Positions 1 to 8,004 of a stretch of DNA of 64,000 nucleotides are shown piece after piece; the first letter of the stretch is position 1, and each line of letters opens with the position of its first letter. The stretch is taken from contig NZ_JAKNCT010000011.1 of NCBI RefSeq assembly GCF_022134585.1, forward strand, positions 1-64,000, read 5' to 3'. The notes below the pieces were generated by a model. The model searched no databases, was not told the DNA's origin, and saw only the letters and a program-made list of their open reading frames with translations. The stretch comes from Mesosutterella porci (GTDB taxonomy: Bacteria; Pseudomonadota; Gammaproteobacteria; Burkholderiales; Burkholderiaceae_F). The translations under genes and the position numbers were made by a program.

Positions 1-272
1 ATGGCTTGTTGGATCACTCTATCCTGCGCCGTCGGGATGCCGAGCATTCGCGTGCCCCCGTTCGGTTTCGGATTGTCGACGCGCCTGACCGCGGCAGGTA
101 TATACCTGCCCTCGCGGATGTGCGCGCAGATGCTTGCTCCATGTCTTTCAAAGTGGGCCGGCAGTTGTCTGACGGTCATGCCGTCAACCCCCGCGGCTCC
201 CTTGTTTGCCATCACCCTGCGGCATGCTTCGCGCATGTTTTCGGGTGATAGGACTTCTTCCAGCGTTATCAC
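1..272 (-). CDS. ltrA: Group II intron-encoded reverse transcriptase/maturase, N-terminal fragment
   Basis: This is the first 90 codons of an intron-encoded protein that helps the intron splice and copies it into new sites. A GTG start at 272 follows a good ribosome binding site (AGGAGGCAACCA). The translation contains NKGAAGVDGMTV, then YIPAAVRRVDNPKPNGGTR and MLGIPTAQDRVIQQA, which are the RT-0/RT-1 hallmarks of bacterial group II RTs. The reading frame is open to the window edge, so the catalytic YxDD box, maturase X domain and any endonuclease domain cannot be judged. All frames on the opposite strand here are shadows. Confidence 0.88.
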   Translation of the reverse strand, partial: MITLEEVLSPENMREACRRVMANKGAAGVDGMTVRQLPAHFERHGASICAHIREGRYIPAAVRRVDNPKPNGGTRMLGIPTAQDRVIQQA

Positions 273-821
273 TGGTTGCCTCCTGTGTTCGTCCAGTGCA
301 CAGGCCCCGTCGCCCTTTCGACCCATCTGGCCGCTCTCGTTCGGTTTCGGATTCCGTCCATTGCCGCCGGAGGCGATCTGCTTCCTATCGTTCGACTTTT
401 ACAGCTGCTGTCGCCGGGTTCGGGAGAGCTGTACGCTCTACTTACAAGTTCAAATTCGGCCCTTCGGCGCTTCCGCCTACTACGGCCTCTGCTGACTTCC
501 TTGGCGATATCCCTTGGCCTCTCGACCGCGGCAGCCCTGCGGTATCGTCAAGGATCTCCCCAGGTCTCACACGTGCGCTTCGCGTCCTGTCTGCTGGATC
601 TACGCCGGCTCTTTCCGTATCGATATGGGGTTAACAGAATCGGGCCTGCTCTCCCGGAGTCGCCGCCTCATATCCAGTTCCTGTTCGTCAGGCTGACGTT
701 TTGCTGTCGGCTTCCTTCATCAGTTTGTTACCTCCCTGACTCTGCCGAGTCGCTAGTCCTTCCCTCGATCGGGCGGACGGTGGACTTTCACCACTGGTCA
801 CACGTGCGCTGCTGGGCGCAC
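1..821 (-). mobile_element. Group II intron, 5' part (bacterial class C type), cut by the window edge
   Basis: Read on the minus strand, the element starts at about 821 with GTGCGCCCAGC, which matches the group II 5' consensus GTGYG. About 550 nt of structured non-coding RNA follow, then a reverse transcriptase start at 272. The intron lies immediately downstream of the hairpin and T-run that ends pbpG. That position is the hallmark of class C introns, which insert behind rho-independent terminators. The protein start also resembles class C maturases such as the Geobacillus GsI-IIC enzyme. Domains V and VI and the 3' splice site lie outside the window. The exact 5' base is uncertain by one or two positions because the flank reads GCGGGTGCG. 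Confidence 0.85.
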
Positions 822-825
822 CCGC

Positions 826-862
826 AAAAAAGCGCATTGCTTTTTTAAAGCAATGCGCTTTT
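826..862 (-). terminator. Rho-independent terminator of pbpG, used as intron insertion site
   Basis: A 16-bp stem (AAAAGCGCATTGCTTT with its complement, 3-nt loop) is followed on the minus strand by TTTTTTGCGG, 23 nt after the pbpG stop codon. The group II intron begins right behind the T-run. Confidence 0.9.
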
Positions 863-884
863 GCTTGACTTGAGCTTTTTATGC

Positions 885-2051
885 CTACATCAAATTGTAG
901 GGCAGCCTGGCGGCCCCCATCTTGACGCCCAGCTGCTGCTCATACCAGCTTCTAAGCTTTTTCACATCGTTGATGCGGGCGTTGTTGCTGGTTGAGTTGA
1001 GGACAACCATCAGCACGCGGTTGCCATCCACCTGAGACTGCAACACCATGCAATGCCCGGCGGCGCCGGTATAGCCGGTTTTCTGCAGCCCGATATTCCA
1101 ATCCCTGCCTTCTCGGATCAGGCGGTTGGTGGATCTGACGTGAATAATGCCCGCCTGCGTCGGCAGTTCAATATTCGGGGTTGTCGAATATTCCCTGATG
1201 GTGGGATAACGGTAGGCTTCTGCTGCTATCCGGGCGATTTCTCTCGCTGTAGAGCGATTATGGACCGACAGGCCTGTAGGTTCTTCAAAGGAGGTGTTCT
1301 TCAGACCGAGTTCCCTGGCTGTGTCATTCATTTTCTGAACAAAGGCGTTCATCCCGCCGGGAAACGTGCGTGCAAGAGTGTGAATCGCCCTGTTGTCCGA
1401 ACCGGTTAATGCCACATGCAGCAGATCTGACCGTGACAGGGTCATGCCGATGCGGAGCCGCGAGAAAGATGATGAAGGGAGATAGTAATCTTCCTTCTGA
1501 ACCGTCTCGGGCTCGCTCATGGACAGGTTGGATCTCATGATCACAAGCGCCGACATCAGCTTCGTCAGAGACGCCACGGGAAGCTGGGAATCTGCGTTTT
1601 TCTCAAACAGGATCCTGCCGTTGTCCTGATTGAGCATGAAGGCGCAGGCTGCGTCAAGCATCAGCTTTCCGGAAGAAGAAGGCTTAGAGCGAAGATTCTG
1701 GGCGACAAACTGATCTGCAGGTATCTGGCTCGCGGCCGATTCAGGCGCACGGTTAAGGGAGGTTTTGACAACGCCGGAAGAAGCTGCACCGCGGGCTTTT
1801 CGGGACTTTTTGGTTCCCTTGGACGCACTTATTTTAGGCGCCGCTTCCGCAGCCCCGCGTCGTTTCTGTGAAGCCGACAGGGCCTTCGCCTTCTTTTTCT
1901 GAACTGCGACTTTCCTAGGGGCCTTGTCCTTCTGACCTGCCGATTCCACGCGCTGCCCGCGCTCGGCTCGAGCGCTGGCCGACTGAGTTGCCGTTAAGGC
2001 GAAGCAACTCAGAAGAACCCCCAGAAATACTTTTTTCAACGAGCAGGGCAT
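885..2051 (-). CDS. pbpG: D-alanyl-D-alanine endopeptidase (PBP7 family, peptidase S11)
   Basis: The 388-aa protein is a penicillin-binding endopeptidase that cuts peptidoglycan cross-links in the periplasm. A signal peptide covers residues 1 to about 27 (hydrophobic core FLGVLLSCFALTA, then SASARA). The three active-site motifs are present: SLTK at 161-164, SDN at 218-220 and KTG at 324-326. Residues about 36-100 form a Lys/Ala/Ser-rich, probably disordered linker that E. coli PBP7 lacks. A candidate promoter lies at 2146-2174 and the gene ends in a strong hairpin. It appears to be monocistronic. PBP7 is preferred over a DD-carboxypeptidase because no C-terminal amphipathic anchor is visible. 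Confidence 0.88.
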   Translation of the reverse strand: MPCSLKKVFLGVLLSCFALTATQSASARAERGQRVESAGQKDKAPRKVAVQKKKAKALSASQKRRGAAEAAPKISASKGTKKSRKARGAASSGVVKTSLNRAPESAASQIPADQFVAQNLRSKPSSSGKLMLDAACAFMLNQDNGRILFEKNADSQLPVASLTKLMSALVIMRSNLSMSEPETVQKEDYYLPSSSFSRLRIGMTLSRSDLLHVALTGSDNRAIHTLARTFPGGMNAFVQKMNDTARELGLKNTSFEEPTGLSVHNRSTAREIARIAAEAYRYPTIREYSTTPNIELPTQAGIIHVRSTNRLIREGRDWNIGLQKTGYTGAAGHCMVLQSQVDGNRVLMVVLNSTSNNARINDVKKLRSWYEQQLGVKMGAARLPYNLM

Positions 2052-2145
2052 GAAAATCTTTGCCTCTTAACGTCTCTGGCCGTTTTTTCAATCAAAAAAC
2101 GCCGATTACCAGCTGAATCCAGCGAAACTAACGCAGTATGAAACG

Positions 2146-2174
2146 ATAATACCTTCTTCAAGGTATGTCTGCAA
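2146..2174 (-). promoter_or_regulatory. Candidate sigma-70 promoter of pbpG
   Basis: On the minus strand TTGCAG (2174-2169), a 17-nt spacer and TATTAT (2151-2146) lie about 95 nt upstream of the pbpG start. A short inverted repeat (ACCTT-4-AAGGT) sits in the spacer. The rest of the AT-rich 2052-2271 gap shows no gene. Confidence 0.45.
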
Positions 2175-2271
2175 TTTACAACTGACTCAAAAACTGCGGA
2201 TACATTATTTTCGATCGTCAGAATCTGAAACTTTAATTTAATATATTTCAATAAGTTATGACTTATTCAAC

Positions 2272-5200
2272 TTAATACTTGATCGTGTCCCATATTTTTT
2301 GTAACCGTTTTATCGACACCGGCATCGGCGTACGAAGCTTCTGCGCAAACAATGAAACGCGCAGTTCCTCCAGCAGCCACCTGAATTCCTCCACGCGGGG
2401 GTCTTTCTGTCCTTTTAATTCGGCGAGCTTCCTTAAAAACGGAACCTCCAGTTTTTGAATATTCCTCATTTTCTCCATATCGGACTCTGGAGAATCTCTA
2501 TATTTTTCAAGCCTCCAAGAAATCGCTTCCAGATACCTCGGGTAATTTGAGAAGGACTTTGAGGGGATATCGATAATGAAGTTCTTGGGGAACAGACGAG
2601 TCAACTGGTTGTTCACGTCTTCCAAAAGCGGCTTTTGATTTTTATAGGCATTCAGCTTCTTGGTGATCTGCGCTCCCTTGCCCACGATGTCCGCCATTGT
2701 CCGAGCCAGATCCTGCGCAATAAGCGAAAGCCTTCCGCGGGTATCTTCAAGCCTGCGGAAGAACTCACCGCGATTCTTAGGCAGAGGCTCGGACAGGGCC
2801 GTGCGCTCCAGCGCCCCGTCGATCAGCTGGGTTTTCAAATCATCGAAGCTTTCGAAATTCCTGCCTATCGGCGGGACTGAGGCCGCCTGGAGCATGACGT
2901 TCTGCAACCCCCGCAGGCTTTTGTCGATGAAGCGGATCTGCTCCTTCAGCTGCAGCCTAAACAGCTTCCTCAACCCCGCACGATGCGTTCTGGCCGCCTG
3001 GACCGGATCGTCAAACACCTCGATTGAAACGCTATCGCCGTGGTCCACCAGAGCAGGGATTCCGATAAGAGTCTGGCCTTTGCGGTGGATCTCCATCAGT
3101 TCCGGCAGCTCATCGAAAGACCAGGTTGTCAGAGAATCCTCGAGCTCACTGACGGCATCTGCGTCCTTATCCGCAATATGCTGGAAGTCTTTCCTCGCCT
3201 GCACCCCGAGCTCAGCCCGCAGTTCCGCAAGGCTGCGGCTCATCCCCAGCTGTCGGCCATGCTCATCGACGACTTTGAAATTCATCCTCAAATGAGGAGG
3301 AATTTGTTCCATCTTGAAGTCGGACCTTTCGGCCAGAACGCTTTTTTCCTTCCTCAGATCGCTGATCAGGGCATCCAGAAGATGCGTGCTCTGGCTGTCG
3401 CTGTCCGAATGTCTCTTGAAAAAGCTGTTCGCGTAATCCGCTATCGGGACGCAGCTGCGCCTCATTCTCGGCGGAAGGCTTTTGACCAGGCAGTGGATTT
3501 TTTCCTTCAGCATTCCCGGGACGAGCCACTCGCACCTCACCTCGTCGACCTGATTCAACGCATAGAGAGGAACCGTGAGCGTCACGCCGTCGCGAGGGCT
3601 GCCGGGATCAAAGTAATAATTGAGCGACATAACAATCCCAGACATTTCAATGGTCTTGGGATAGAGATCGAGGGTGACGCCATGCTCGGTTCTCTGCATC
3701 AGCTCGTCGCGGGAAAGCCACAGAATTTTAGGATTCTCCGGTTCCTTTTCCTTCCGCCACTTCTCGAGCGTGGCCGCGCTGCACACCTCCGGCCCCAACT
3801 TCTCGTCATAGAAAGAATAAATGTCCTCATCGTCCACGAGTATGTCGGGACGGCGGCTTTTCTGCTCAATGTCCTGAATTTCCTTTATGAGGGCCGCGTT
3901 GTGCCTGTAAAAAGGAGCCTGAGAATCGAAATCGCCGGCCACCAGGGCCTCTCTTATGAAAATTTCCCTTGCAGACGCCGGATCATGTCTGGCAAAGGAA
4001 ACCTTCCTACCGGAATAGACAGGAAGACCGTAGACGGTTCCCCGCTCCAAGGCGACAACCTCCCCTCTTTTCTTTTCCCAGTGCGGCTCCGCCCAGCTTT
4101 TCTTCAGAATATGAGCCGCGGCCTGCTCAATCCACAGGGGATTCACATCCGCCACGCAGCGGGCGTAGAGCTTTGAAGTCTCGACAATCTCAGACGCGAC
4201 AATCCACTCACCGCACTTCTTTGCCCTCGGGGAGCCAGGCCAGATCCAGAACTTGATCCCCCGGGCTCCGGCGTAGGGAGGAGCCCTGAAGTCTGAATCA
4301 ACCCTTCTCATCCCAATCGAGCCGAGCAGTCCCGAAAGCAGTGAACGATGAATCTCTTCAAACGTGGCGGGCGCCGTGTTAAGCCTCCAGCCAATTTCTC
4401 TGACCATCTCAAGCAGCTGACGGATGACATCCTTCCATTCCCGCAGTTTCCGCGGAGACAGGAAGTTCCTTTTCATTAAGTCCTCGAACTTCCGGTTCGA
4501 CTCCTTGTTTCTGAAGGCCTGGCTCACAAAATTCCACAATTTCAGGTAGGACAGGAAGTCGCTGCGGGGATCCGACAGCTTTTTATGAGCCTCGTCGGCC
4601 GCAGCGGCATGCTCCGGAGGCCTCTCGCGGGGATCCTGCACCGAAAGGCCGGCCGCTATGATCAGCACCTCGGCCAAGGCGCCGGACTCCGAGGCCGCGA
4701 AAAGAATTCTGGAGAGCTTCGGATCCACGGGCAGTTTCGCCAGCATGCGCCCGATCCGGGTCAGGTCGCCCTGCTCGTCCACGCAGTTCAATTCGTTCAA
4801 AATGGCGTAGCCGTCCGCTATAGCCTTCGCTGTAGGAGACTGTACAAAAGGGAACTCCCTGACATCCCCGAGTCCCAGGGATTTCATCCGCAGGATGACC
4901 GCCGCGAGGTTGCTGCGCATGATTTCCGGATCGGTGTAGTCGGGCCTGCGGTTAAAGTCCTCCTCGCTGTACAGGCGGATGCAAACACCGTCTGCCACGC
5001 GCCCGCAGCGGCCGCTGCGCTGGTTGGCCGAGGCCTTTGAAACCGGCTCGATCAGCAGCTGCTCGACCTTGTTTCGATAGGAATAGCGCTTGACCCTTGC
5101 GAGCCCGGAGTCAATGACGAACCGGATGCCGGGAACCGTGATGGAAGTTTCCGCCACGTTGGTCGCGAGCACCACTCTTCTGAGCCCTTTTCCGGATTTA

Positions 5201-6618
5201 AAAATTATTCCCTGGTCTTCAGCCGGCAGTCTGGCGTAAAGGGGCAGAATTTCCAGCTTCCCGGCTGGGTGCGACTTTCTCAGCTCGTCGGCCGCCTCCC
5301 TGATTTCCCGCTCTCCCGGCAGAAAAACCAAAATATCGCCCCTGCCCGTCATCTCGAGTTCATCGACAGCAGAGGAAATGGCCGTCATCAGATTATGGTC
5401 ATCGCCGCTGTCATCTTCTTCAATGGGGCGATAGCGGATCTCCACCGGATAGGTCCGGCCCGAAACATGAATAACAGGAGCAGGATGCTCGTCGTCCGCA
5501 CCGAAATGACGCGCAAATCTTTCCGTGTCAATGGTGGCCGACGTAATAATGAGCTTGAGGTCCGGGCGCCTGGGCAGAATTCTCTTCAAATACCCCAGAA
5601 GAAAGTCAATGTTGATGGAGCGCTCGTGCGCCTCGTCAATAATGAGAGTGTCATAGCGGCGCAGGAGGGGATCGGACTGCGTCTCAGCAAGAAGAATGCC
5701 GTCCGTCATCAGCTTGATCGTGGCTCCGGGGCTGGTGTGGTCCGTAAAGCGGACCTTGTAGCCCACAACCGTGCCAAGCTCTGTGTGAAGCTCCTCGGCA
5801 ATTCGCCGGGCCACGGAACTGGCCGCGATACGCCGGGGCTGGGTATGGCCGATCAGGCCGGTTCGCCCGCGCCCGGCCATCAGGCACAGCTTGGGCAGCT
5901 GGGTTGTTTTCCCCGATCCGGTTTCGCCCGCAACAATAAGAACCTGATTCTCCTCAATGGCGCGGACAATTTCCACTCCCCGCTGAGAAACCGGCAGCCC
6001 CGGGGCCAGCTCTACCGGGCCGACCGGCGTCCTGACCATCTCGGCGCCAGGGCTGTCCTTCTTTTCAGGAGCAGCGGGACGCCCGCCCGAAGCCGGGGGG
6101 CGCTTTCCCTTCCCAGGCGCGCTTTTCCCGGTTTCCTGCCGCTTTCCCCTGCTCAAAAGAGCCAGGGACGGCGCCAAATCCAGGGGTTCGACTGAGCGCT
6201 GCGCACTTTGCTTCTCACCGCCTTCCGCGGGCTGCCTTCTCTCCGCCGCGGCGGGGCCGCCGCTGTCTTTTTTGCTTCTTTCTGGCTGACGGACCGCGTG
6301 GGCAGAGGGCCGCAGCCCCGGTGTTTTTTTAGCTGCCGCAGGCACGGGCCTTCCCGGAAACACCGCAAAACGCCGGGATCCGCTTTTTTCAGTCTTTCGG
6401 GCGGCAGGCTCCTGCAGGGGCTTTCGCGGCAACGCCTGAAAATCCTGCGAAGGGGCGGCTGGCGCCGCCCTGCGCTTTTTTCTGGCGGTAAACGGATGCA
6501 GGGGGTCGACGGGCTGATTCGCTGAAGCTTTGGGACCAGTCGTATTTTTTCCCTGCTGAAGGCTACCGAGCAGCTTGCCCAGATCAGAAAGGCTGCTGCT
6601 TGAATTTTTCAAAGACAT
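2272..6618 (-). CDS. hrpA: ATP-dependent RNA helicase HrpA (DEAH box)
   Basis: The 1448-aa protein is a DEAH-box RNA helicase that in E. coli acts on mRNA and on stalled or collided ribosomes. The helicase core carries Walker A GETGSGKT (about residue 230), DEAH in IIDEAHERS, SAT in ITSATID and the arginine-finger motif QRSGRCGR. The helicase-associated, OB-fold and long C-terminal HrpA-specific (DUF3418) regions follow. The first ~210 residues are a Pro/Ala/Lys/Arg-rich low-complexity tail, which makes it longer than E. coli HrpA (1300 aa). No clear Shine-Dalgarno precedes the ATG at 6618. A TATAAT (-10 like) on the minus strand at 6663-6658 lies about 40 nt upstream. Confidence 0.93.
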   Translation of the reverse strand: MSLKNSSSSLSDLGKLLGSLQQGKNTTGPKASANQPVDPLHPFTARKKRRAAPAAPSQDFQALPRKPLQEPAARKTEKSGSRRFAVFPGRPVPAAAKKTPGLRPSAHAVRQPERSKKDSGGPAAAERRQPAEGGEKQSAQRSVEPLDLAPSLALLSRGKRQETGKSAPGKGKRPPASGGRPAAPEKKDSPGAEMVRTPVGPVELAPGLPVSQRGVEIVRAIEENQVLIVAGETGSGKTTQLPKLCLMAGRGRTGLIGHTQPRRIAASSVARRIAEELHTELGTVVGYKVRFTDHTSPGATIKLMTDGILLAETQSDPLLRRYDTLIIDEAHERSINIDFLLGYLKRILPRRPDLKLIITSATIDTERFARHFGADDEHPAPVIHVSGRTYPVEIRYRPIEEDDSGDDHNLMTAISSAVDELEMTGRGDILVFLPGEREIREAADELRKSHPAGKLEILPLYARLPAEDQGIIFKSGKGLRRVVLATNVAETSITVPGIRFVIDSGLARVKRYSYRNKVEQLLIEPVSKASANQRSGRCGRVADGVCIRLYSEEDFNRRPDYTDPEIMRSNLAAVILRMKSLGLGDVREFPFVQSPTAKAIADGYAILNELNCVDEQGDLTRIGRMLAKLPVDPKLSRILFAASESGALAEVLIIAAGLSVQDPRERPPEHAAAADEAHKKLSDPRSDFLSYLKLWNFVSQAFRNKESNRKFEDLMKRNFLSPRKLREWKDVIRQLLEMVREIGWRLNTAPATFEEIHRSLLSGLLGSIGMRRVDSDFRAPPYAGARGIKFWIWPGSPRAKKCGEWIVASEIVETSKLYARCVADVNPLWIEQAAAHILKKSWAEPHWEKKRGEVVALERGTVYGLPVYSGRKVSFARHDPASAREIFIREALVAGDFDSQAPFYRHNAALIKEIQDIEQKSRRPDILVDDEDIYSFYDEKLGPEVCSAATLEKWRKEKEPENPKILWLSRDELMQRTEHGVTLDLYPKTIEMSGIVMSLNYYFDPGSPRDGVTLTVPLYALNQVDEVRCEWLVPGMLKEKIHCLVKSLPPRMRRSCVPIADYANSFFKRHSDSDSQSTHLLDALISDLRKEKSVLAERSDFKMEQIPPHLRMNFKVVDEHGRQLGMSRSLAELRAELGVQARKDFQHIADKDADAVSELEDSLTTWSFDELPELMEIHRKGQTLIGIPALVDHGDSVSIEVFDDPVQAARTHRAGLRKLFRLQLKEQIRFIDKSLRGLQNVMLQAASVPPIGRNFESFDDLKTQLIDGALERTALSEPLPKNRGEFFRRLEDTRGRLSLIAQDLARTMADIVGKGAQITKKLNAYKNQKPLLEDVNNQLTRLFPKNFIIDIPSKSFSNYPRYLEAISWRLEKYRDSPESDMEKMRNIQKLEVPFLRKLAELKGQKDPRVEEFRWLLEELRVSLFAQKLRTPMPVSIKRLQKIWDTIKY

Positions 6619-6789
6619 AGAAAGAAAGGAGGGAGTGACGTTACTTTGGCTGCGGCCATTATAAAAAATGATTTCCGCCTCGGCCCCTTTAGACTCGTCT
6701 TCTCACCGCCGGCTCTCAAAAAAGGTATAAATGTTAGATTGACCATAAACGGCTGAGAGCTTCAGCCATCTCACAAAGAGGAATTTGTC

Positions 6790-7074
6790 ATGACCCATAT
6801 GGTGAAATGCATCAAGCTGGGGAAAGAGGCCGAAGGACTGGACTACCCCCCGATCCCCGGCGAACTGGGGAAAAAGATCTGGCTGAACGTTTCGAAGGAA
6901 GCTTGGAAGAACTGGCAGCAGCTGCAGACCATGATGGTCAACGAATATCAGCTGAATCTCGCCGATCCCAATGTCAGGAAGCACCTGCTGAACCAGTGCG
7001 ACAAGTATTTTTTTGGGGATGGGATTGATCCCTCGGAAGTTCCCAACTACGTCCCCAAAACAGAGGATAAATGA
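6790..7074 (+). CDS. yggX: Probable Fe(2+)-trafficking protein YggX
   Basis: The 94-aa protein matches the YggX family throughout: a conserved N-terminal Cys in [24 protein letters not shown], then [18 protein letters not shown] and a C-terminal Y-P-K-E-D tail. YggX proteins help protect Fe-S clusters against oxidative damage, probably by handling labile iron in the cytoplasm. The start follows AGAGGAA at a suitable distance. It is a single gene between divergent hrpA and convergent rpiA. The 110 bp after it hold a GC-rich inverted repeat (TGCCCGG/CCGGGCA) but no convincing terminator. Confidence 0.93.
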   Translation: MTHMVKCIKLGKEAEGLDYPPIPGELGKKIWLNVSKEAWKNWQQLQTMMVNEYQLNLADPNVRKHLLNQCDKYFFGDGIDPSEVPNYVPKTEDK

Positions 7075-7184
7075 CCAGGCTGCCCGGACGGCGCCTTCCT
7101 CGGTCGCGGCCCGGGCAGAAAGCCAGAGGATAAAAAAGCGCGCGCCGTCCAGCCGTTTTTTTCTACACTGTCCGCGGCCTCCTC

Positions 7185-7850
7185 TCAAGCCGAAGCCCGG
7201 GTGCTTTCCACCACTCCTTCATCCGTCCCGAGCAGGAGAACGTCCGCTTTTCTTTGCGCGAAAAGACCCACCGTGACAACGCCCGGAATCTGGTTCATTT
7301 CCCTTTCGAGGCCTACCGGGTCCTGAATGGACAGGCCGTGCACATCCAGGATTTTGCAGCCGTTGTCCGTTGTGAAGTCCCTCAGTACAGGTCTGCCGCC
7401 CATTGCCTCAAGTCGGCGAGCCACCGCATGCACCGCCATCGGAATCACTTCGACCGGCAGCGGGAAGCGCCCCAGGATCCGCACCGCCTTGCTGCCGTCG
7501 GCAATGCAGACATACTTTTTCGCCATGGATGCGAGAATCTTCTCCCGGGTGAGCGCTCCGCCGCCGCCCTTGATCATATTGAAGCCGGGATCAATCTCAT
7601 CGGCACCGTCAATATAGACCCCTATGCCGTCAATTTCATTGGGGTCCAGGATCCGGAACCCGCGTTCCTGAAGACGCTTCGAGGAACGCTCGGAGCTGGA
7701 AACGCAGGCCGGTATCCGAAGCCCCGCCCCGGCCAGGGCATCAATGAAGAAATCAACCGTCGAACCCGTACCCACTCCGAGTACCTGGCCTTCCTCTACG
7801 TAGGCGACAGCTCTTTCCGCCGCCGCTTTTTTCTGTTCATTCTGGTTCAT
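7185..7850 (-). CDS. rpiA: Ribose-5-phosphate isomerase A
   Basis: The 221-aa enzyme interconverts ribose-5-phosphate and ribulose-5-phosphate in the non-oxidative pentose phosphate pathway. Family hallmarks are [13 protein letters not shown] near the N terminus, the catalytic DGADEID segment and [10 protein letters not shown]. The start at 7850 ([10 protein letters not shown]) gives the usual family length (about 220 aa). The longer reading frame up to 7955 adds 35 residues with no family support and is not used. It is transcribed divergently from the histidine kinase gene, so the shared promoter region is about 7851-8004. Confidence 0.95.
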   Translation of the reverse strand: MNQNEQKKAAAERAVAYVEEGQVLGVGTGSTVDFFIDALAGAGLRIPACVSSSERSSKRLQERGFRILDPNEIDGIGVYIDGADEIDPGFNMIKGGGGALTREKILASMAKKYVCIADGSKAVRILGRFPLPVEVIPMAVHAVARRLEAMGGRPVLRDFTTDNGCKILDVHGLSIQDPVGLEREMNQIPGVVTVGLFAQRKADVLLLGTDEGVVESTRASA

Positions 7851-8004
7851 GGGATTTGTCCCTGCTGTTAACGTGGGTCTTCCGTCGAAAAACCAACGGA
7901 CCGGCCTTGCGCTGCCGGCGAGCTTCATTTTATTTGTCTTTCCCCATACCGGCATTTTTTCGACTTACACTTCCTCTGCCCGGCTTGTTTGGACTACCCC
8001 CAAA

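Noticed and set aside
1-848. Several long plus-strand open frames
   Set aside because: They are shadows of the minus-strand group II intron and its reverse transcriptase; none has a ribosome binding site or a known motif.
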